Below are positions 6,120-13,060 of a stretch of 15,108 nt of DNA, in pieces. The DNA is from Planctomycetaceae bacterium UBA4732. GTDB lineage: Bacteria > Planctomycetota > Planctomycetia > Gemmatales > Gemmataceae. The notes under the pieces are model-generated. The model was not told where the DNA came from. It did no database searches and was given only the letters and a program-made list of their open reading frames with translations. The translations under genes and the position numbers were made by a program. Each line of letters opens with the position of its first letter. Within the stretch, counting starts at the first letter, position 1. The DNA lies in NCBI GenBank assembly GCA_002404095.1, contig DHJA01000073.1, forward strand, positions 7,642-22,749, given 5' to 3'.

Positions 6120-6724
6120 CCTTTGCCGACCTGGTTCGCGGCGACTCGGTCTTCTTGGATGCGGATACCTTCGTTTATCATTTCCAGCCTCATTCGGCTT
6201 TCGGGCCGCCTTGCACCGATCTCCTGAAGCGGATCGAACTCCAGGAACTGTCCGGTTACACTTCGACCCACGTTCTCAGCGAACTCGCGCACCGCTTGAT
6301 GACGATGGAAGCGTCGGCCCTTTTCAATTGGGCGTCCAAGATCGTCCAGCGCCTCCAGCAGAACCCGGCCCACGTGCTGCGACTAACCCAGTTTCGCTCG
6401 GCGCTGCAAAAGATCGCGCAGATGCGCATTCAGGTTCTCACCATCCCGGCCGAAGTACAGGCAATCCGCATCGGCCCGCTGGGCATCGCCACCAACGGCG
6501 CCGAATACTTCTGCGAATACGGCCTACGCATCAAAAAGGCGTCGAAGCATCCGACGACGTGGGTGGTAAGCCTCGCCAACGAACTGCTCGGCTACGTGCC
6601 GACGGCGCAAGCGTTCGTGGCCGGCGGTTACGAGGCGCGCACCGCGCGCAGCAGCAAGCTGGCCATCGACGCCGGCCAACTGTTGCTGGAAGGCGGCCTT
6701 CGCGCCCTGTCGCGGGTGAAATAG
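6116..6724 (+). CDS. PIN-domain toxin truncated and fused to a ceramidase tail
   Basis: The 202-residue product is a chimera. Residues 1-112 are a VapC-like PIN domain, about half identical to the toxin at 7067, with Asp15 (FLDADTFVYH) and Glu56 (LSELAH). The match ends at LTIPA. Residues 113-202 (EVQAIRIGPLGIATNGAEY onward) are the tail of the ceramidase gene, in frame. The C-terminal PIN residues NDALVVA and SNDADFD, which complete the acidic metal site in the intact sister, are missing. RNase activity is therefore unlikely. The gene starts at an ATG overlapping the antitoxin stop by four bases. The tail ends with a TAG stop 18 bp before the leader of the next module. The fusion might be a decayed toxin, or a new protein if expressed. 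Confidence 0.85.
   Translation: MTFADLVRGDSVFLDADTFVYHFQPHSAFGPPCTDLLKRIELQELSGYTSTHVLSELAHRLMTMEASALFNWASKIVQRLQQNPAHVLRLTQFRSALQKIAQMRIQVLTIPAEVQAIRIGPLGIATNGAEYFCEYGLRIKKASKHPTTWVVSLANELLGYVPTAQAFVAGGYEARTARSSKLAIDAGQLLLEGGLRALSRVK
6448..6718 (+). repeat. Ceramidase-tail direct repeat, copy B
   Basis: Ungapped copy of 2714-2984 at an offset of 3734 bp. All 13 differences lie inside codons shared by the two reading frames, and only one (GCG to ACG) changes the residue. The left edge shows GGCCGA shared by both sites. Beyond the right edge a three-base deletion changes VDK-stop to VK-stop. Confidence 0.95.
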
Positions 6725-6741
6725 AGTCACTAACAGGGCGA

Positions 6742-6946
6742 GCCGAAAACGGGACAAGAAATTTCTGGATGGGGCTGAACCGCCTGACCTACGCCTGTCT
6801 TCGCCTACAATGAGTACACGCTCAAAGGCTTCTGGTAAGGGAGACTCCGCCATGCCTCTGACAGTCGAAGCGATCTACGAGAACGGCGTCCTCAAGCCGG
6901 CCCAGCTCCTGCCGCTGAAGGAAAAGGAGAAAGTCACAGTCACGGT
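6742..6946 (+). repeat. Toxin-antitoxin tandem duplication, copy 2 (leader and antitoxin start)
   Basis: Partner of 5788-5992. Its left edge comes right after the ceramidase-tail remnant and lacks the ACAGACCCC part of the leader. It includes the TACAAT candidate -10 box at 6806-6811 and the ribosome site AAGGGAGA. Confidence 0.85.
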
Positions 6947-7070
6947 ACACTTCCGCTCCAACTGGGTCGCGGAGACGGCCGGACTCATTCCTTGCACGGA
7001 CGCGGACCTGATCCAGTGGGCCGCCTTGGATCCCGAACTGGAGTACCCGCCGCCTCCGGAGGCTCCATGA
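6852..7070 (+). CDS. DUF104-family (AF2212-like) antitoxin, copy 2
   Basis: The 72-residue product begins MPLTVEAIYENGVLKPAQLL and continues PLKEKEKVTVTVHF, like its duplicate at 5898. The tail, with AETAGLIPCTDADLIQW and ELEYPPPPEAP, is unlike copy 1. It presumably binds and blocks the PIN toxin encoded next, whose start overlaps this stop as ATGA (7067-7070). AAGGGAGA upstream supports the ATG at 6852. Since the first 30 residues and the leader are shared by the two copies while the tails differ, DNA binding may be common and toxin binding separate. That is inference. Confidence 0.87.
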   Translation: MPLTVEAIYENGVLKPAQLLPLKEKEKVTVTVHFRSNWVAETAGLIPCTDADLIQWAALDPELEYPPPPEAP

Positions 7071-7567
7071 TCTTCACGGACCTTTCGGCCGGCGCGGCGG
7101 TCTTTGTGGATGCCAACACTCTTGTTTATCACTTTTCGCTCCATCCCCAGTTTGGGGCCGCCTGTACGGCCCTGATAGACCGAATAGAGTGCCGGGAGCT
7201 TTCGGGCTTCACAACTATTCCCGTCCTGGGCGAAACGGCCCATCGACTGATGACGCTGGAGGCCATCGCGCTCTTGCACTGGCCCGTCGCCGGCATCGGC
7301 AATCGTCTACGGAACCACCCCGCCGAGGTGAGCCGGTTGAGCCTCTTTCGGCGCGCCATCGAGGGCGTCGTCCAGAGCAATCTCCAAATCCTGACAATCC
7401 CCGCGAGCGTCTTGGTCGCGTCCGTCGCTTTGAGCCAGCAAATCGGCTTGCTGAACAACGACGCCCTGGTCGTGGCCGTGATGCAGGCGAACGGGCTGAC
7501 CCACCTGGCCAGCAACGACGCGGACTTCGACCGCGTGCCTGGGTTGACGCGCTATGCCCCCGCCTGA
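7067..7567 (+). CDS. VapC-like PIN-domain toxin, intact
   Basis: The 166-residue product is a complete PIN-domain protein, a family of metal-dependent RNases that stop translation when freed from the antitoxin. The acidic site is visible: Asp15 (VFVDANTLVYH), Glu56 (VLGETAH), Asp132 (NNDALVVAVM) and Asp151 or Asp153 (LASNDADFD). The gene starts at an ATG overlapping the antitoxin stop, so the two are coupled. It is the intact sister of the chimeric gene at 6116 and shows what that gene lost. The stop is followed by about 220 bp without a gene before the next module. Confidence 0.88.
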   Translation: MIFTDLSAGAAVFVDANTLVYHFSLHPQFGAACTALIDRIECRELSGFTTIPVLGETAHRLMTLEAIALLHWPVAGIGNRLRNHPAEVSRLSLFRRAIEGVVQSNLQILTIPASVLVASVALSQQIGLLNNDALVVAVMQANGLTHLASNDADFDRVPGLTRYAPA

Positions 7568-7790
7568 TCCTTTGCCAGGGGGGTGTTGACGGCCCATTCG
7601 TTCCCCAATGATCGCCCCGTCGCGCCGACCGGACGCCGCGAGGCCGGTGAGTATTTGGCTTGGCGGCGAGTACTCATCGGTTGCTTTGTTGCCTTTCCTT
7701 GTTCCTTTTTTTGGTGTCTTTCTGGCCCGGCGCCCGGTCCTCTGTTACACTGGCGAAGGGATCGAGGCTCTACTTATCGGAGGAATCCGC
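7568..7790. other. Intergenic spacer upstream of the DUF433 module
   Basis: I see no convincing gene here. The upstream open reading frame is only an extension of the next antitoxin gene, without a ribosome site. CCGGTGAGTA (7644-7653) and TACTCATCGG (7671-7680) are complementary but for one base and could form a hairpin. TTACACT near 7744 might be a weak -10 box. Confidence 0.4.
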
Positions 7791-8063
7791 ATGGCCGAGG
7801 CCGTGAAGACTGAGTATCCCCACATTGTCCGGCTGGAAGGCGTCTGCGGCGGTGAGCCGGTGATTGATGGGCTGCGCGTGACCGTTCGTCACGTGGTCAC
7901 GCTGCATCAGCGCGGCGAAACGATTCTCGATATCGCCGAGACGCTGGGCATAACCGAGGCTCAGGTCTTCCACGCCCTTAGCTATTTCTTCGATCATCGC
8001 GACGAAATCCTCGCGCTCATCGCCCAAGAAGAGCAAGCCCATGCCCGATTCACCCGGCCTTGA
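7791..8063 (+). CDS. DUF433-family antitoxin
   Basis: The 90-residue product matches the DUF433 pattern: VRLEGVCGGEPVIDGLRVTV (about 12-31), then a helix-turn-helix-like part with ETILDIAETLGITEAQVFHAL and YFFDHRDEI. Such proteins are antitoxins for DUF5615 PIN-like toxins and probably bind their own promoter. The ATG at 7791 has CGGAGGA upstream. The next gene begins inside this one at 8041, a 23-bp overlap in another frame, typical of this family of pairs. The antitoxin is full length, but its toxin partner is cut short. Confidence 0.87.
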   Translation: MAEAVKTEYPHIVRLEGVCGGEPVIDGLRVTVRHVVTLHQRGETILDIAETLGITEAQVFHALSYFFDHRDEILALIAQEEQAHARFTRP

Positions 8064-8283
8064 GGCGCTCTTCGTTCGGCTCTACCTCGACCGCCATATC
8101 ATGGGCCGGCTGGCCGTCGATCTGCGCGGCCGGGGGTACGACGTCGTGAGGACCGAAGAAGTCGGCAAAGACACGGCCTCTGACGAGGAACAACTCGCCT
8201 TCGCCACGGCCGAAAATCGGCCGGCCGCTTTTCTCTGGTCCTCTCGGTTTCCGGCTCCAGCCGCGCGGAGGCGGCCGGTATAA
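8041..8283 (+). pseudogene. DUF5615-type PIN-like toxin, truncated
   Basis: The first 60 of 80 residues match the N-terminal half of DUF5615 PIN-like toxins: VRLYLDRHIMGRLAVDLRGR, GYDVVRTEEVG, DEEQLAFATAENR. The family normally continues with a strand of the type LTFNxxDF carrying the later acidic residues. Here the text changes at about 8220 to PAAFLWSSRFPAPAARRRPV, which is the upstream DNA of the next module read through. The stop TAA (8281-8283) lies inside a TATAAT box. A deletion joining the two modules is the simplest explanation. Activity is unlikely. Confidence 0.75.
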
Positions 8284-8284
8284 T
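8279..8284 (+). promoter_or_regulatory. Candidate -10 box TATAAT
   Basis: A perfect TATAAT lies 42 bp before the antitoxin start at 8327. No good -35 hexamer is seen at the usual distance. It overlaps the stop codon of the truncated toxin gene. Confidence 0.4.
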
Positions 8285-8326
8285 GTCACCAGCGATCTTT
8301 CCCCAACTATGATCGGAGAGCCAGCC

Positions 8327-8626
8327 ATGAGCACGATTATCAAGGCCACCTACGCCGACGGCGCCCTCAAACCGAAAGAGCCCCTAGCCCTGCAAGAGGG
8401 CGCCGAGGTCGAGTTGATCGTAATGACGCCCTTGCCGGACGACGATCCACTCGATGCGGTCATCGGCATCGGCGCGAGCGGCCGAACCGATGGCGCGGTG
8501 GGCGATGACCACGACCCGCTCGACGAAGTGATCGGCATCTGCAAGGAAGGCCCCGACATCAGTCTGGCGGCCCGCCACGACGATCTCCTGTACGGTCTGC
8601 GGCCGCCAACGGCGGAGGGGCCATGA
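8327..8626 (+). CDS. DUF104-like antitoxin with internally repeated motif
   Basis: The 99-residue product starts MSTIIKATYADGALKPKEPL, then LQEGAEVELIVM, a DUF104/AF2212-like DNA-binding start. The tail holds the motif DPLDAVIGI and, 23 residues later, DPLDEVIGICKEGPDISLAA, an apparent internal duplication of the segment preceding the toxin-binding tail. It ends DDLLYGLRPPTAEGP. GGAG eight bases upstream favours the ATG at 8327 over one at 8309. The stop overlaps the next toxin start as ATGA. It should neutralise the PIN toxin at 8623. Confidence 0.82.
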   Translation: MSTIIKATYADGALKPKEPLALQEGAEVELIVMTPLPDDDPLDAVIGIGASGRTDGAVGDDHDPLDEVIGICKEGPDISLAARHDDLLYGLRPPTAEGP

Positions 8627-9042
8627 TCTTCGTTGATACCTGGGCCTGGCTCGCCCTGGCCTACGCTCGCGATCCATACCACGCTATCGCGCTTCGGCAA
8701 CACCAGTTGTTCCGCCAGCAGCGCCGCCGCTACGTCACCAGCGACTTTGTCCTCTCCGAGTTCATCTCCGCCCTGTTCCGGTCGGTTCCCTTCGGGCCGG
8801 CGCGCCACTTTACTGACAACCTCTTTCAGTCCGTTCAGGCCGGGCGGTTGCGGCTGGAGTTCGTCTCGCCCGCCCAGTTCCATCGTGCTTACCCGCTGCG
8901 CATCCGCTACCACGACAAGCCGGACATATCCTTCGTCGATTTCACGAGCATGGTGGTCATGCAGGACCTCGGCATTACCGACGTCTTCACGGGCGACGCG
9001 CATTTCCAGCAGGTCAACCTCGGCTTCCGGCTGCATCCCTAG
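8623..9042 (+). CDS. VapC-family PIN-domain toxin
   Basis: The 139-residue protein is a full-length PIN-domain RNase with all expected acidic residues: Asp5 (MIFVDTWAW), Glu46 (FVLSEFISAL), Asp101 and Asp106 (KPDISFVDFTSM), and Asp125 (VFTGDAHFQQV). It belongs to the VapC group that cleaves RNA to halt growth. Its start overlaps the antitoxin stop by four bases. Its TAG stop overlaps the stop of the convergent kinase gene through a shared CTAG (9039-9042), so there is no space for a terminator between them. Confidence 0.92.
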   Translation: MIFVDTWAWLALAYARDPYHAIALRQHQLFRQQRRRYVTSDFVLSEFISALFRSVPFGPARHFTDNLFQSVQAGRLRLEFVSPAQFHRAYPLRIRYHDKPDISFVDFTSMVVMQDLGITDVFTGDAHFQQVNLGFRLHP

Positions 9043-12000
9043 GGCTGCTGGGCAGCCTGTTTGCGCAGCGCCTCGACTTCCTGCCACAGTTTCTGCCAGT
9101 CGGGGCGCTCGGCTTCGGGCAGCGCCAACAGCGCTTTCTCGCCTCGTACGCCGGCGAGATCGGAGTCCTCCAACCAGTGCTGAAGCTGCTGAGCGATGGC
9201 CGGCCGGTTACTATCCGGCTCCTTCTCCAGCAGGCGGCGCCACGCTCCTAGGTCGGCCTGCAACCACTTCAGCGATTGCGCCCGCAGACGGGTTCGTTCC
9301 TTCTCGTCGAGGCTGCCCGCGTCCTTGCCTTGGCCGCATCCGGCCAGGCCCGCGGCGCAGGCGGCGTTGTAACGATTGCCGGTTGACAGGTCGTGGGCCA
9401 GCTGAGGCTTCTCGGCGAACGCCTCGCCGTAGAAGCGGGCGGAGGCAGCGTTGAGCTTCTTGAACGGCTGTTGGCACAACCCTGCCAGCGCCAGCCGTTC
9501 GGCCTCGGCCGGTTGCTCCTTATCCTCCAAGATGGCCGCGAGCTTCTGATTCAGAGCGAGGAATTGTTTGAATTGTTGCAGTTGTCGGGTGGCGGGTTGT
9601 CGTCGGGCGTCGCCAGGCGGCAGCAATTCCAAACAGCGTTGAGTAGCGTTCTGGGCTTCGGCGTAACGACCTTGCATCGCCAATGCCTGGCCAAGGCCTC
9701 CCTGGGGCGCTGCCAACTTGGGGTCGAGGGTGATGGCATTGCGGTACTCCCCGATGGCCGCATTGAGTTGCCCTTGATTTTGTAGCGCATAGCCGCGGTT
9801 GAAGTACTCCCTAGCGAGACTCGGCTCGAGTTCGATGGCTCTGCGGCACTCGGCGGCGGCCTCCCCTAGCCGGCCCTTATCCCGTAAAGCATTGGCGAGG
9901 TCCACGTGCGTTCGGGCGTAGTCCGGCTTGAGTTCGATGGCCTTATGGTACTGGGCGACGGCCTCGTCTAGCCGGCCAAGCCTTGCCAAGGTAAGTCCGA
10001 GGCCGATGCGTGCAGCAGAGCTAAGTGGCCGCAGAGCAACGGCGGCCGTGAAAAAGCGCACGGCTTCCTCGAGTTGAGGAGGATCCAGTTCCCGGAGGCG
10101 GAAAGCCAGTTCATAATTAATCCAGAAGTCGCCCGGATGGCGCTGTTGGCCGTCCCGCAACACGGCCACCGCCCGCTCTACGGCGCCGGCGCCGGCAAGC
10201 GCATGCCCCAAGAGGATCAAGGTCGAAGACGGCAGCCGGGCGACCTCCTCCAAGGCTGTCGCTTCCTTCAGGCCCTGCCCGTCCCCTTGTTCCAGGGCAT
10301 CGCGCAGCTCATTCCGCAGTTCATCGGAGTCCGCGGCGCGTGCCATCCCCAGCATCTCCTTCCGGCCCAAAACCGGCCCATTGGCCCAGCCCACGGCGGA
10401 AGCGGACATCAATACCTGATTGCCCCGGTAGGTGCTGGTGTTCTGGAAAACATCGGCCCAATCGTCCAGCGCTGCCACCAACTGCACCCGTATGCTCCGG
10501 GCTCGAATCCGCCCCGCCGTCTCTTCTACACTCAGCACTGTCACGTCAATGCCATAGTCTCGGAAAGCGTCCCTGTAAGCGCTGACGGCCTGCGTGAAAT
10601 CGAAACCGTCTTCTTTCAGAACGGCCTTCTGCGAGCGGATCTGCTCCAGCCGGTCCACCATCTTCAGGTCGGCGAGCCGCTCCTCGACGCGCTGCCGCAG
10701 CCCATAGCCCAGCAGGCCGGTGTTCCGCAGTGTCTCCGCCCGGCGGATCGTCAGCAGGGCTTCGGACCACTCCTCTTCGTCTTGCAGACGCCCGGCCTCC
10801 TGTAGAGCGACCTCCGCCTCGCGCTCCGCCGCCGCCAGCTGCTGTAGTCGCCACACCCCGAAGGCTCCGGCCAGCGCGACGGTCACCAGCAGCACCGCCG
10901 TCGACGCCCACGTCGCAGTTCGGTGACGCCGCACCCACTTGATCGCCACCTGCCGCCATGACGGCCGCCGCGCCCGGATCGGCTTGTCGTCAAGAAAGCG
11001 CCGCAGGTCGTCCGCCATTTCCTGGGCCGTTGTGTAGCGTTCCGCCGGGTTCTTCTCCATCGCCTTGAGGACGATGATCTCCATCTCATGCGGGATCGCC
11101 TTGTTCAGTCGTCGCGGCGGCGTCGGCTCGTCGAAGGCGATTTGCCGCAACAGTTCCTGGCGGTCTTTCCCCGTCAGAGCCGGGCGCAGCGTCAGCAGTT
11201 CGTATAGCGTGGCGCCAAGCGAATAGACGTCGGTGCGGTGGTCGATGGGCACGCGCTTGGCCAACGCCTGCTCCGGACTCATGTAGCGGAGCGTCCCTAC
11301 CAGGTCGCCCGTCATCGTCAAGCCGGCTTCGCCTTGCCGCACATGGGCCAGTCCGAAGTCGGCGACCCACAGCTGGCCGCGCCCGTCCAGCAGCAGGTTG
11401 CCCGGCTTGACGTCGCGGTGGACGATGGCCGCCTGGTGGGCGTGGTCCAGTGCCTCGGCCGCCTGAACGCCCCACCCGGCCGCGCGGCGGAAGAACTCAC
11501 GGCTGCGGGCGGCGCTCTGTATTGTCAGCGTCGATTGCCGGGCCGCCGGTTCCGTGTCCGCCTTCGGGTCCGCGACCTTGTTGGCTGGTGTGTGGGCCGT
11601 GGTTCGCTCCTCGGGGGTGGACGCTTGCCCGGTTGGCCGCCGCAGTTCCCGGATCAAGTCAGCGAGCGTCTGGCCGTCGATGAATTGCATGGCGTAGAAA
11701 TGAATGCCGCGCTCGAAACCGACGTAATATACGGGCACGACATTGGTATGGTGTAGGCAGGCCGCCGCCCGTGCCTCATTCTGGAATCGCTGCAGAGCGC
11801 GCGGGTCCATCGTCGCGGCGAAGGGGAGTACCTTCAGCGCCACGCGCCGTCCCAGCGATACCTGCTCCGCCTCGTACACCACGCCCATTGCGCCCCGGCC
11901 GACCTCGCGCACGATGCGGAAATCGCCCAGCACACCGGTCGCCAAACCGTCGTCGGCGATGGCCGGCGCGGCGAGGCCCGAGAGTTCTGCCGGCCCGGAC

Positions 12001-12203
12001 TTCGACAAGTTGCCCAAGGCGCCGAGGGCCGGCCGGAGCCGAAGCATTTCCTCGGCGTGTTCGGGATACTGCCGCGCCACGCCTTCCCAGTCGATCGGCT
12101 CGCCCGCCTGCATCTTCGCCGTTAGCGCGTCGATCAAGTCGGCGAGGACCGACGAATCCGACTCGGCCGCGCCTTCCCTTTGTGCGCTCTGCTCATGTCT
12201 CAC
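9039..12203 (-). CDS. Ser/Thr protein kinase with transmembrane segment and TPR repeats
   Basis: The 1054-residue protein has a Hanks-type kinase domain at about 94-405: GRGAMG glycine loop (102-107), Lys124 in VALKVLP, HRDVKPGN (catalytic Asp264), DFG (282-284) and SPEQA. An insert of about 50 residues rich in Thr, Ala and Pro lies before HRD. One membrane helix follows at about 431-450. The large C-terminal part carries roughly four TPR repeats at about 725-865 (GRLDEAVAQYHKAIELKPDY, GRLGEAAAECRRAIELEPS). The kinase faces the cytoplasm and the TPR half probably lies across the membrane. The GTG at 12203 gives an 11-bp overlap with the sigma factor gene and has GGAG directly before it, so the exact start is uncertain. 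The gene is cotranscribed with the sigma factor gene, which suggests a signalling pair. Confidence 0.92.
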   Translation of the reverse strand: MRHEQSAQREGAAESDSSVLADLIDALTAKMQAGEPIDWEGVARQYPEHAEEMLRLRPALGALGNLSKSGPAELSGLAAPAIADDGLATGVLGDFRIVREVGRGAMGVVYEAEQVSLGRRVALKVLPFAATMDPRALQRFQNEARAAACLHHTNVVPVYYVGFERGIHFYAMQFIDGQTLADLIRELRRPTGQASTPEERTTAHTPANKVADPKADTEPAARQSTLTIQSAARSREFFRRAAGWGVQAAEALDHAHQAAIVHRDVKPGNLLLDGRGQLWVADFGLAHVRQGEAGLTMTGDLVGTLRYMSPEQALAKRVPIDHRTDVYSLGATLYELLTLRPALTGKDRQELLRQIAFDEPTPPRRLNKAIPHEMEIIVLKAMEKNPAERYTTAQEMADDLRRFLDDKPIRARRPSWRQVAIKWVRRHRTATWASTAVLLVTVALAGAFGVWRLQQLAAAEREAEVALQEAGRLQDEEEWSEALLTIRRAETLRNTGLLGYGLRQRVEERLADLKMVDRLEQIRSQKAVLKEDGFDFTQAVSAYRDAFRDYGIDVTVLSVEETAGRIRARSIRVQLVAALDDWADVFQNTSTYRGNQVLMSASAVGWANGPVLGRKEMLGMARAADSDELRNELRDALEQGDGQGLKEATALEEVARLPSSTLILLGHALAGAGAVERAVAVLRDGQQRHPGDFWINYELAFRLRELDPPQLEEAVRFFTAAVALRPLSSAARIGLGLTLARLGRLDEAVAQYHKAIELKPDYARTHVDLANALRDKGRLGEAAAECRRAIELEPSLAREYFNRGYALQNQGQLNAAIGEYRNAITLDPKLAAPQGGLGQALAMQGRYAEAQNATQRCLELLPPGDARRQPATRQLQQFKQFLALNQKLAAILEDKEQPAEAERLALAGLCQQPFKKLNAASARFYGEAFAEKPQLAHDLSTGNRYNAACAAGLAGCGQGKDAGSLDEKERTRLRAQSLKWLQADLGAWRRLLEKEPDSNRPAIAQQLQHWLEDSDLAGVRGEKALLALPEAERPDWQKLWQEVEALRKQAAQQP

Positions 12204-12825
12204 CTCCCGGCGCTAGGTCCTTCAATAGCTCCCTCAGCCGCAACAATGCCCGCAACGCCCGCTTTTTGGCCGCCGCCTCGGTAATCCCCAACACCGCGCC
12301 GACCTCGCGGGCTGACAGTTGCTCCAGGTAGCGGAGGATCAACACTTCGCGTTCCTGCTCCGCCATCGCCTCCAATGCCGCCCGCACCCGATCGCGTACC
12401 TCGTCCTTTCGCACCGCGGCGCTGGGGCTGTCGCCTGGCGCGAGGAGCCGATCCATAAGTTCCGCAGCCGATGCGTCCGGCAGGCTCCAAGGCTCTTGTT
12501 CTTCCCGTGCGACGCTACGCCGGCCGGCCCGCAGGTGCCGGCGGTGCTGATCGGCCAGGCGGTCCACGGCCAGCTGGCGCAGCCAGGGGTAAAACGGCAG
12601 CGGCCGCTTGCGAACGTAGCGATCCAGGCGGCGGTCGGCCTCGGCGAGGACGTCCTGAACCACGTCGGAAGGATCGACGCGCGCGGCCAGCCGGGGGTCG
12701 AGGCGCAGGGCGATCATGCGCCACAACCGTGCGCGATGCCTCTCCAGTAGCGCGCCGCGCGCGCCGCGATCTCCCGCGCCTGTGCGGCGGAGTAGTTCCT
12801 CGGTGTCGGGCTGCACATCGGTCAC
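12193..12825 (-). CDS. ECF-type RNA polymerase sigma factor
   Basis: The 210-residue product has sigma region 2 near residues 25-95 (DPSDVVQDVLAEADRRLDRYV, then PFYPWLRQLAVDRLADQHRR) and region 4 near 150-205 (EREVLILRYLEQLSAREVGAVLGITEAAAKKRALRALL, a helix-turn-helix). It should direct RNA polymerase to a set of promoters, probably including its own. There is no anti-sigma gene; instead the overlapping kinase gene follows, a recurring arrangement in planctomycetes in which phosphorylation may control the sigma factor. The GTG at 12825 is supported by GGGAGG seven bases upstream. Confidence 0.92.
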   Translation of the reverse strand: MTDVQPDTEELLRRTGAGDRGARGALLERHRARLWRMIALRLDPRLAARVDPSDVVQDVLAEADRRLDRYVRKRPLPFYPWLRQLAVDRLADQHRRHLRAGRRSVAREEQEPWSLPDASAAELMDRLLAPGDSPSAAVRKDEVRDRVRAALEAMAEQEREVLILRYLEQLSAREVGAVLGITEAAAKKRALRALLRLRELLKDLAPGGET

Positions 12826-12842
12826 GGCGCGGCCTCCCTAAG

Positions 12843-12880
12843 ACAGACCCCGCAGTTCGGCCTGAAACGGGACAGGAAAT
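12843..12880 (-). promoter_or_regulatory. Leader motif upstream of the sigma factor gene
   Basis: Read on the minus strand, this block runs from ATTTCCTGTCCCG to GCGGGGTCTGT and ends 17 bp before the GTG start. Thirty-three of 38 positions equal 5771-5808, the block upstream of the SBBP gene. The similarity continues more weakly on the far side. It may be an ECF promoter or an RNA leader; the function is inferred. Confidence 0.45.
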
Positions 12881-12932
12881 CGTCGGCCGGGTCGGAGCCG
12901 CTTATCCCCGCGACAAGTGAAAAGGTGAAGGA

Positions 12933-12972
12933 GGCATTGTAGATTACTTCCGGCCGCAAATCTACGATGTCC
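12933..12972. repeat. Hairpin related to the one at 3762-3802
   Basis: GGCATTGTAGATT (12933-12945) pairs with AATCTACGATGTCC (12959-12972), with one or two weak pairs. The core GTAGATT/AATCTAC is shared with 3762-3802, while the loop differs. No T tract follows, so a terminator role is less likely here than at the first site. It lies in the 347-bp spacer between the sigma factor and peptidase genes. Confidence 0.6.
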
Positions 12973-13060
12973 GCCCGCTGATGAGCGGAATCTCGCCTCT
13001 CACTTGTGAGGACTTGTATTCTATCCTAATGGAATTCGTGACTTAGAGGCCGTAACAAAA

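Noticed and set aside
6448..6718. The ceramidase-tail copy as an independent gene or an insertion sequence
   Set aside because: It has no own start, no terminal inverted repeats, no target duplication and no transposase; it is read only as part of the PIN fusion.
7608..7790. A longer DUF433 protein starting at 7608 with a hydrophobic N-terminus
   Set aside because: The family starts near the ATG at 7791, which has a good ribosome site; the extension is non-conserved-looking spacer text.
8350..9087. A 245-residue minus-strand frame across the last antitoxin and toxin genes
   Set aside because: Both plus-strand genes have clear family motifs and coupled starts; this frame is a shadow.
10074..10805. 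A 243-residue plus-strand frame inside the kinase gene
   Set aside because: The kinase frame is unbroken and carries recognisable TPR repeats; the other strand shows no domain.
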